Assembly: GCF_019393635.1 (NCBI RefSeq)
Contig: NC_057862.1
Coordinates: 674,443,814 to 674,507,813 of the forward strand
Direction of reading: 5' to 3'
Source of the DNA: Dromiciops gliroides
Lineage: Eukaryota; Chordata; Mammalia; Microbiotheria; Microbiotheriidae
Length of the DNA stretch: 64,000 bases
Made by a program: the position numbers and the translations under genes. The notes under the pieces are model-generated. The model ran no database searches and had not been told where the DNA came from. It saw nothing but the letters and a program-made list of their open reading frames with translations. Positions within the stretch are counted from its first letter, which is position 1, and each line of letters opens with the position of its first letter. Shown piece after piece: positions 56,600 to 64,000 of the stretch.

Positions 56600-57200
56600 G
56601 CCCCCAACTACCAATCAATACTTATTTTACCTTATTCCCCTTCACCTAGTATCTATTCTAGCAAAACTATCCTGCCCCTACTTCCATATACATGACATTC
56701 CTTTCCCATCTCTGAGCCTCTTTCCCTCTGCCTGATGCAATCCTTAGCTTCCTTCAAAGCAGAGGTGTCAAACTCATGGCCCAAAACTCCTGCACCAGAA
56801 CCAAATTAAAATATAATTGGAAAATGTTTAACAAAATATAATTTAAAACAATAAAACCTAGATAATGTTAATTTGTGGTTTTCTAAGTCAATATACAGCA
56901 TGGGGAGTTTCTTTTTGAGTTTGATGCCTCTGCTTCAATGCCTAGTTCAAACACTATCTGCCTTCCAAGGCTTTTCTTGATTCTCCTTCCCTCTTCCCCC
57001 CCCCCCCGCCCCAGTTTTTAGTTCTCTCTCCCTCTTGAAATCTTTCTTATACTAACTGCACTTAACCTGTGTCTATATTGTTGTCCCCGCCCCCAATAAA
57101 ATGAAAAGTTCTGAAGAGCAAGAGCTGTTGGGGGGGGGGGGTGTCTTTGTGCCCTTCCCAGCTTAATGCCTTGCACATAGTAGGTTTTTTAAGTAATTTT
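56600..57200 (+). mobile_element. L2 3' end split by a hAT MITE
   Basis: 'acattcctttcccatctctgagcc' and 'ccttagcttccttcaaag', then after the MITE 'cttcaatgcctagttcaaacac', 'ccaaggcttttcttgattctcc', and the terminus 'ttaatgccttgcacatagtagg'. C9 and G11 runs lie near 56997 and 57130. Confidence 0.8.
56760..56932. mobile_element. hAT-type MITE with 8-bp TSD
   Basis: Terminal inverted repeats CAGAGGTGTCAAACTC and the inverse of CAGAGGCATCAAACTC (14 of 16 matching). Duplication CTTCAAAG (56752-56759) and CTTCAATG (56933-56940), 7 of 8. 173 bp, A/T-rich interior. Confidence 0.9.
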
Positions 57201-57231
57201 TATTTCAGTTTCAATGACATGAACTGGCCAA

Positions 57232-57345
57232 GGATCAGGGTCACTTTGTAGCCTGGGTTAGGGCTTAGTCTGTGGCCAAGCTTAGAAGTCCCTCTGTCAG
57301 AGGTCAGGATGTTCCCAGATTTCAAGCTCAGCCCATGGTCAGATG
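57232..57345. repeat. Second locus of the ~24-bp degenerate repeat
   Basis: About five units, e.g. 57232-57255 and 57256-57280 (GGTTAGGGCTTAGTCTGTGG core). They match the array at 27.7-28.1 kb. A single unit lies at 56548-56575. Confidence 0.65.
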
Positions 57346-57499
57346 ACTTAGGGATTTATTTAATGGGTGGTGAAGACTCACCCAGACCTCACAACTGGAA
57401 CAAACTTTAATGACCTCCAGGTTGGTTCTTCTGTTTAGGAAAACAGCAGCATCCTCATGTGGCATCAATCCATAAATCCATAAGCATGGTGATATTAAT

Positions 57500-57930
57500 G
57501 ACTATAATAATACCTAGCATTTCTATCTCATTGTAAAGTTCACAAAGCACTTTACAAATACGATCTTATCCTACTGGGAGAGAGAGGTGCTAGTATTATT
57601 CTCATTCCAGTTTAACAGATAAGGAAACTGAGACAAACAGGGTTAAGTGACTTGCCCAAGGTGACCCAGCTAGTAAATTTCTGAGGGTGGATTTGAACTC
57701 AGGTTTTCCTGACTCCAGGTCCAGTAGTCTATCCACTACCCTACCTCTGGGTACAGAGAGCATTGGCCTTGGAATCAGAGACTGTAAATTCAAATCCCAC
57801 CTCTGATTCTCGCTACCTCTGTGACCTTGGGCAAGTCACAACCTCCCTGTGCCTCTGTTATCTACAAAATGAGAGGGTTGAACTGGATGGCCTCCGAGGT
57901 TCTTTCTAGCTCTAAGACTACCATTCTATG
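57500..57930. mobile_element. MIR-type (-) and MIR (+) inverted pair
   Basis: 57500-57745 minus ('aaagttcacaaagcactttacaaatacg', 'ctatccactaccctacc'). 57750-57930 plus ('ggccttggaatcagagactg', 'gacttgggcaagtc'-type core, 'atctacaaaatgagagg'). Confidence 0.75.
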
Positions 57931-58284
57931 ACCACCCAGAAGGGAGTACAGTCCAGGTACTGAGGATACTGCCTGTGTCCCCTGTACAAAGGCTTGGAGG
58001 TTAGAGGTGAGCTGTTGTGTGTGGAAGAAGGTTTAAAACCTCTTGCCCATTCCACAGGGTGGACCTAGAGCCAGTGAGTAGACTTAACAGGAGACAAATT
58101 ATAGCTCAGCGTAAGGGCTTCCTTCCCCCTTCTCTGTGAAGGCTGGGCAACTATGGAATGAATTGCCTTGGTCAATGCCACCTCAGCTGGCCAAGCCCAG
58201 GAGCAACTGAAGGATTCACTGGTCACATTCCCTGACTGCCCTCAGTGACCCCAGGATTTCCCCCAACCTTTACTGACCCCATAA

Positions 58285-58455
58285 GAGAAAAGGATGTGCA
58301 GAGAACAGAGCTTCAACCCTGCCTTTGCTCCTTACCACGTATATGTCTACAGACTAATTGTGCAGCCTTGCTTAGCCTCTTATGCCTCAGTTTCCTCATC
58401 TGTAAAAAGGAGGAGAGTGGCCTAGGCAATCTCTAAGATTTTATCCAACTCTTGG
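58285..58455 (+). mobile_element. MIR SINE
   Basis: 'attgtgcagccttgcttagcc' and 'tgcctcagtttcctcatctgtaaaaagg'. Confidence 0.7.
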
Positions 58456-58699
58456 GGCTAGAGGCACACTCCACTCTGAAAGAATTTCTAGCTGTCTCTG
58501 GAAAATTTATTTTCCTTCTGTTTTCTACCAGTGCATTAGGGATAAGTGGGGAGGAGGGTCTTATTCCCAACCCAAGAGCTGTGTGAATAGGAGGATCATA
58601 AATGTGGGGGTGCTGGTGTGGTTACACTGGGGTGGAGCAAGGTGAGAAGGGGCTGATTTCATCCCTGTGTGGGAAGCCCCTCAGTGGTCACTTGTCTGA

Positions 58700-58880
58700 A
58701 ATATCTAGTGGAAGAATTGCCTTGCTCACTGAGAGTTGAAATGACTGGCCCAAGGTCACACAGTATATTTCATAAGCAAAGCTCCCTGATTTCAAGACCA
58801 ACCTTCTGTCCACATCACCTCCAAGCTTCCTGCCTTGCACCTAGCAAGGACTTAACAAATATATTTTGAATGAATGAAAG
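58700..58880. mobile_element. MIR (-) fragment and L2 (+) end
   Basis: 58735-58815 'gactggcccaaggtcacacag' inverted MIR; 58815-58880 'ccttgcacctagcaaggacttaacaaatat' L2 end. Confidence 0.6.
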
Positions 58881-59690
58881 AATAGATGAATGGAGAGACA
58901 GGGAGAAGTGGAGAGAGATGAAAGAAAACAGAAGAAACAGCCACCCAGTTCCCAGCAGAGTCTGGGCTGCCTTGGGTTTAGAATTTCATGGCTTGCTTTT
59001 CTGAGAAAATCTCATAAAAGTGAAGATTAGCGTGTCTAAAGAAAGGAAAGGAAGCAGCATGGGGTAGGCAAGGGGATGGCAAAAGCAACAAAACAGAGGG
59101 TGATTCAAGGAAGTTGAACAGATGCAGGGCAGGCCCGCCTGGTGGGCCCAGCAGGTGCCCATCACCTATGGGTGCTGTCGGAGGTTCCAGAAGCTTCCCC
59201 TCCCCAAAAGATTTCTTCTCCCCAAGTACAGTCTTCCTTAGACAGTGCTGGTCTTTTTGATCTACCACCCACTTAGAGACTCTCCCAAGTTAGGCAACAA
59301 AGCCAGAAATATTCCAGACTTCCCCTATGAACATGAGCAGGACTTTCTTCCCAGGGATGGAAACCCTGGGCAAGGAGGAAGGATGCTCAGGGCATCTTCT
59401 GCCGAAACAAAGGCCTAAATTAACTCATCAGATGAGTACATTTGCCCTGATGAGAGTCTGGTCCTAAGAGACCGCAATAAGTTCTTTATGCTGTTATTGG
59501 GGTTCTTCTTTTAATCTTTTTAAAATCTTTTCTTTTGTCATCAGTTCATTCCAGAATACCCAGGGTAGAAATATAAAAATATAATAATTATATATAGCCC
59601 TAATAAACTTGACCCTAAACAAGACAGAGGCTTTCTTTACATTTGAAAGCTAGCCATCCTTTGTAACACAGAATAAAAAAGGAAGAGAGG

Positions 59691-59845
59691 GGGCACCTAG
59701 GTGGCGCAGTGGATAAAGCACTGGCCTTGGATTCAGGAGGACCTGAGTTCAAATCCAGCCTCAGACACTTGACACTTAACTAGCTGTGTGACCCTGGGCA
59801 AGTCACTTAACCCTCAATGCCCTGCCCCCCCCCAAAAAAAAGGAA
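59691..59845 (+). mobile_element. Young tRNA-derived SINE
   Basis: A box TGGCGCAGTGG, B-box-like GTTCAAATCCAG, C9-A8 tail. Flanks repeat AAAAAAGGAAG(A/G)G. Confidence 0.92.
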
Positions 59846-60049
59846 GGGAAAAGGCAGGGAAAAGAGCTGAGCATAAATATCTAACACACCAACTAAGACT
59901 GAAAATATACCCAGTGTTCCAAATCCATAGTCTCCCACTTCTTCAAGGAAGGGAGCAAGGTGCATTTTCTCATTTTTTCCCCGAGGCCAAGTTTGTTCAT
60001 CATAATTACACAGAATCTGGTTTGGGTTTTCTATTTTTCCACTTATATT

Positions 60050-60125
60050 ATATAATTTTATATATATTTGTGTGTGTATGTGTGTATATTGTGTGTATAC
60101 ATACATATACAAATATATATATATA
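60050..60125. repeat. (TA)/(TG) mixed microsatellite
   Basis: 'tatatatatttgtgtgtgtatgtgtg...' through 'acaaatatatatatatag'. Confidence 0.85.
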
Positions 60126-60530
60126 GTCCTCCTGGTTCTTCTTACTTTACTTTGCCTCCATTCATATGTCTTTGGATGACTCTCTGAATTCTTCATATTC
60201 AGTCTCTTTCAGCACAGTCATATTCCATTATTTCCATATGTCACGATTAACTTGGCCACTCCCCAATCAATGGGCATCTACCTAGTTTACAATTCTTTGC
60301 TGCCATCAAAATTTTTGCTACAAATATTTCCATGTAGATGAGATCCTTCTTTCTGTCTTTGACCTCCTTGAAGTAGGTGACCAGCAGTGGGCTCTCTGGG
60401 CCAAGGAGAATTGGCATTTTACTTATTTTTAGCCCATTTCCAAATTGCTTTCCAAAATTGTTGGAGCAATTCACAGTTCCACCAATAGCATATTAGTATA
60501 TCTCTCTTTTTTGCAGTCCCTTGGATTGGA
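60126..60530 (-). mobile_element. L1 LINE 3' region
   Basis: Inverted L1: 'tcacgattaacttggccactccccaatcaatgggcatc', 'ttacaattctttgctgccatc', 'agcccatttccaaattgctttcc' and 'ggagcaattcacagttccacc'. Confidence 0.75.
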
Positions 60531-60739
60531 TTTGAAGTAAAGATTCATCAGCTTAAAGTATTGGGGAACTAAGATTAGAGAATCCAGCCTGAGATGGAAT
60601 CAGGGAGCAAGGACTAGGACAAAAAAAGGGAGGACCCGTTCACAGAGAGATAGGCAAGAAAAGAAATTAAATGTCCCTGTACTGGGAAACACTCAAGGGC
60701 TTTGGCTTAGCAAATAAATATAATTCTTTCCAAGTGACA

Positions 60740-61085
60740 AAGGAGGAGAAACCGTAGCTAGAAAGAGAGAGGGGGATGAGGGAGAAAGAGGAGAAAGAAT
60801 GATGGAGAGAGAAAGTGGGAAAAGGGAGCAGAAAAGAAGGAAGGAAGCAAGGAAGGAAGGGAGAGGTGGAAAGAGGGAAAGAAGGGAAGAAAAAAGGAAG
60901 GGAAGAAGGAAAATGTAAAGAAGGAAGGGAGAGGGGGAAAGGAGGAAAGGAAAAAAGGAATGAAGGAAAGGAAAAAGGAAGGAATAGGGGGAAAGAGGAA
61001 AAGGAGGAAAGGAAAAAGGAAGGAAGGAAAAGGAAGGAAAAATGAGAAAATAGAAATAGGAGAAAAGAAGGAAGAAGAGAAGATG
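60740..61085. repeat. (GGAA/AAGG)n polypurine array
   Basis: About 340 nt of GGAAGGAA, AAAGGAGG and GGGAAAGA words, purine on the + strand. Confidence 0.93.
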
Positions 61086-62399
61086 TGGTTAGAAGAAAGT
61101 GGGACCCAGTACAAGTGAGAACTATTCTAAGGGATAACGAGTCAGGAAGGACAGAATCTACCTGTCCAGGTTGATGTGGCCGCATCTTACCTCAAGACCT
61201 GGTACATTGCCCTTGAGCCCTGTCTCCTTTCCCTCCTCCTCTGGGGCCCATCGGGTGGGTCTCCACTACCCTTTTTAGCATGCCCCCTTAGGCTGAGGAG
61301 CTAGGGCCAGAGCCAGAGTGAGATGAGGCTGCCTGCCAGCACCAACCCAACCCACTCGATCGTGTCCTGGGGGAGTTGGCCAGGTCCCTGAGCCAGCAAT
61401 GATTTCATGGGAGATTTCTCCATGATGCTCTCTGCTTGTTTCAGGTGCCAGGGGGTCCCAGAGGACCAAGCCAGTGGCCTTCAAGCACTGGACAGATTGT
61501 GGGAAACTAAGAGTATGAGGCACTCAGTGACAGTCCCAGGCTTCAATGCTGAAACTCCAGGACACACCAACTGCCCTGGATTCACCCTCTCCCTACCCAC
61601 TTCCACCCCTACAATTTCCTGGCCTGGCCTGACCAAAGAGACTACTTTTGCCTCATGAGCTCAGAGGTCCCTTCAAATGCCAGTAGCCACCTCCTCCAGG
61701 CAGCCCTTCATCACCAAACCTGCAAGTTGGGCTTCCGGGCTTAGCATCAGTTTGTGTGTGTCCAGAAGTAACAATTCAGACCAGGGAGCCCTGGAGGTCA
61801 GGGATCAGGGAGCATGTCTCCCTCCAGCAGACCAGAGGCTCTATGAAGGCAGAGACTACAGTGTCTATCCCATGACGTGGCTAGGAAACAGAAACTGTGT
61901 CTCAGCCATCGGATCGGAGCCTCCCTGAAGGCAAGGATTTTCCCTCCCTAAGAGCAAAGACCACAGGTCCTTTATCAGACCACAGGGTCCTTGAGACTGA
62001 GAGTAACTCCCTCATTAGGTGCCTGACACAAACTTTTTTTAGCCCTAGTAATATACTCTGACAAAGCACGAAGTCCAATTTTGATCCCTGGAGCCTGGAA
62101 TTCTCTGTGTCTGTGCACAATTAAAATAATGTAGCCAACTCACCCAGTTTTCCTCAGGCTCCTACCATGTACCTAGCACAGGGCGTCCTTTTGTGTGAGA
62201 AACAGGAGATTGAGAAGGGGCTGCTCCTCCCCTGGCCAGGATCACCCAGTATAGTTGGACAGATAAGATCCGCACATGTGAATTCATTACAGAAGGAGAC
62301 AGTCTGCCAACCCAAATGTAATCTCATGCCAAAATAACTGACGCGTCGTTATGGGCAGTCAGGAAGGGGGGCGATCGGGGTGTTGGCAGAATGATCCTG

Positions 62400-63052
62400 G
62401 AGTCCCCAACTTGTAGAGCTGAAAGAGACCTTAGGAATCATCTAAGAATTGAATGGACTAAGCAGAGGAACTTGGGAAATCCTATTATTCCTTATTAATG
62501 GCCACCTATGTGAATGAAAAATCTTGAACGAGTGGCCAAGGGTTACAGCTTTGCTACTGGAGCCAGGGAGGTTAATGATGGCCGCTCAAATGCAGGTCCC
62601 TGCCGCCAGAACACCAGACGGGCTATTATCCCCAAGATGTCAGAACTTAGTGATAAATGGAGATTATTAAAGGAAATGAGAGAATCTATGTGGCACAGCC
62701 CTGCCAGCTGGAATTTTTTAGCACCTCCCAAATACCAAGTAAAACATCCCCTGGCCACTGGAATTAGAAATGAGGAGCCTGCTCTCCTTCACGGGCCGAC
62801 GAATGGCAAATTCCCATGTTCTGAAGACAGACCTCAAACTGTGCTGGAGAATTCAACCAATAAACTATCTTCAAACCAGACCATAATGATAGACCCAATG
62901 GCTGCCCGCAGTAGCCCAGACATTGCATCGATCTGTAAGAACTTAGGAATGAGGTTCTTAGTAGATGTCACCATTTTGAAAGCTCAACATGCCAAGCTAC
63001 ATAGAATGGAGACCTTTCAGAAGCTAGAGATCGAGCAGAGGAGGTAAAAAAA
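62400..63052 (+). other. Repeat-poor block with a 177-codon open frame
   Basis: A MIR (-) scrap lies at 62400-62440. From about 62450 to 63050 no repeat is recognised, and an ATG-initiated frame runs 62514-63047. The predicted protein has no motif I recognise, no signal peptide or membrane segment, and no low-complexity bias. One such frame is about what chance allows in 64 kb, so it may be a conserved non-coding element or nothing. Confidence 0.3.
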
Positions 63053-63062
63053 AGAGCATGGG

Positions 63063-63210
63063 GGGCAGCTAGATGGTGCAGTGGATAGAGTACTGGCCCT
63101 GGAGTCAGGAGTACCTGAGTTCAAATCCGGCCTCAGACACTTAACACTTACTAGCTGTGTGACCCTGGGCAAGTCACTTAACCCCAATTGCCTCACCAAA
63201 AAAAAAAAAA
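63063..63210 (+). mobile_element. Young tRNA-derived SINE
   Basis: A box TGGTGCAGTGG, B-box-like GTTCAAATCCGG, A15 tail. Target AGAGCATGGG duplicated at 63053-63062 and 63211-63220, with extra flanking A. Confidence 0.95.
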
Positions 63211-63237
63211 AGAGCATGGGACTCAAAGGAAAGATAC

Positions 63238-63373
63238 TGTCATCCCCATCATCCCCATCATCCCCATCATCTCCGTCATCTCCATCATCCCCATCATCTC
63301 CATCATCTCCGTCATCCCCATCATCTCTGTCATCCCCATCATCCCTGTCATCTCCATCATCTCCGTCATCCCA
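63238..63373. repeat. 9-bp minisatellite, (CATCATCYC)n
   Basis: About 15 units of CATCATCCC/CATCATCTC/CGTCATCTC, 20 nt beyond the SINE target copy. A Ser-Ser-Pro frame reads through it. Confidence 0.95.
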
Positions 63374-63594
63374 TCCTCTCCTGGAGGTGGATCAAGGACG
63401 CTCTCAGAGAGCCTATGAAGAAGGGGCTCAGTTCCTAGTGCTTTCTTTGCAGCTGCTTAAAGCAGTCGTTTCATCCTGCTATGCAATACTCTTTCAGACA
63501 CTGAATATGAGGAAATAAGTGGATAGTGGCTTGTCTCGAGACTGTATTTATCTGAACCCCATTGAAAAAGATGAGAAGAATAAGATGATAGTTT

Positions 63595-63835
63595 AGATTG
63601 ATATGACATCTCAAGGTCTACAAAGCACTTTGTACATATTGTCATTGAGTTACAAATACCAGATTTAGGAGGGGCATAAGGTCCTTCGTGTGGTCCAGTT
63701 CCCTTACTTTATAGAAATGGAAACTGAAGTCCAAGGAGAAAATGACTTGACCAAGGTCACATAGTAATTGGAGCTGGGGCAAGAATCCAGGTGTCCCGGA
63801 TCCTAAGCCCATGTTTTTTTCTTGATACTACACAG
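63595..63835 (-). mobile_element. MIR-type SINE fragments
   Basis: 'atctcaaggtctacaaagcactttgtac' and 'ggaaactgaagtccaaggag...accaaggtcacatag'. Confidence 0.65.
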
Positions 63836-64000
63836 TCTTTCATATTTGAGGGAGAGGGGCTGACAAGGACTTCAAAGATTATTTAGTGCTCTAAGAAGCC
63901 ACTTACCCTCGGGGATCCCACAGACAAACATATGAATGCTATTGTCTGCCTCGTTTGGAAAACAGTAGGTTAAAAAAAAACCTAGAATCTCAGGATTTTC

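Larger units (their letters stand above)
37536..64000 (+). other. ADRA1D: ADRA1D intron 1 (continues beyond window)
   Basis: No frame encoding the TM7 NPxxY segment or the receptor C-tail is found downstream, so exon 2 lies past the window end or is missing from the assembly. No other gene is recognised inside. Parts without recognised elements: 37542-38119, 41530-41886, 42056-42456, 53766-54179, 54561-55190, 58881-59690 and 61086-62399. Confidence 0.8.

Noticed and set aside
63238..63373. CRISPR-like regular repeats
   Set aside because: A contiguous 9-bp minisatellite without spacers, in a vertebrate genome.

Overview
This window is vertebrate nuclear DNA, almost certainly from a marsupial. 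It is packed with marsupial-type tRNA-derived SINEs, whose heads read GGGGCAGCTAGGTGGCGCAG and carry Pol III A and B boxes. It also holds Mar1-type long-tailed SINEs, older MIR/THER1-type CORE-SINEs, abundant L2 and CR1/L3 fragments, L1 ends, a few hAT MITEs and long microsatellites. Retention of many recognisable L2, CR1/L3 and MIR copies fits a marsupial better than a eutherian. I cannot tell American from Australian lineages by eye. SINE and LINE family names below are by recall of consensus shapes, not by a database match.

One protein-coding gene is present: exon 1 of ADRA1D (alpha-1D adrenergic receptor) on the + strand, 36416-37535. It ends in a clean phase-1 splice donor after TM6, which is the conserved position of the single intron in alpha-1 adrenoceptor genes. 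The exon lies in a CpG island (about 35.5-37.6 kb). The 5' leader holds a pure (AGG)65 tract and a 22-codon AUG uORF that stops one base before the receptor start. No TM7/C-tail exon is seen downstream, so intron 1 runs to the window end and is at least 26.4 kb long.

Layout: 1-35 kb is repeat-rich intergenic DNA upstream of the gene. It contains nested LINE/SINE insertions, a hAT MITE, an LTR-like block at 18 kb, a degenerate ~24-bp tandem repeat at 27.7-28.1 kb, and a long CR1/L3 at 28.6-31.1 kb carrying several later insertions. 35.0-37.6 kb is the promoter/CpG island/exon. 37.5-64 kb is intron 1, with several purine-rich tandem arrays, including a (GACAGA)-type satellite with higher-order structure at 47.4-48.6 kb, more SINEs, and a repeat-free ~0.6 kb block at 62.4-63.05 kb.

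I found no undescribed multi-gene system; this is a receptor locus in repetitive DNA. The most interesting items are the leader of ADRA1D (uORF abutting the start, GGA expansion with a polyglycine frame crossing the start codon), the higher-order satellite, and the dispersed ~24-bp repeat family. Boundaries of old repeats are approximate (tens of bases); boundaries of the young SINEs with target-site duplications (TSDs) are good to a few bases.
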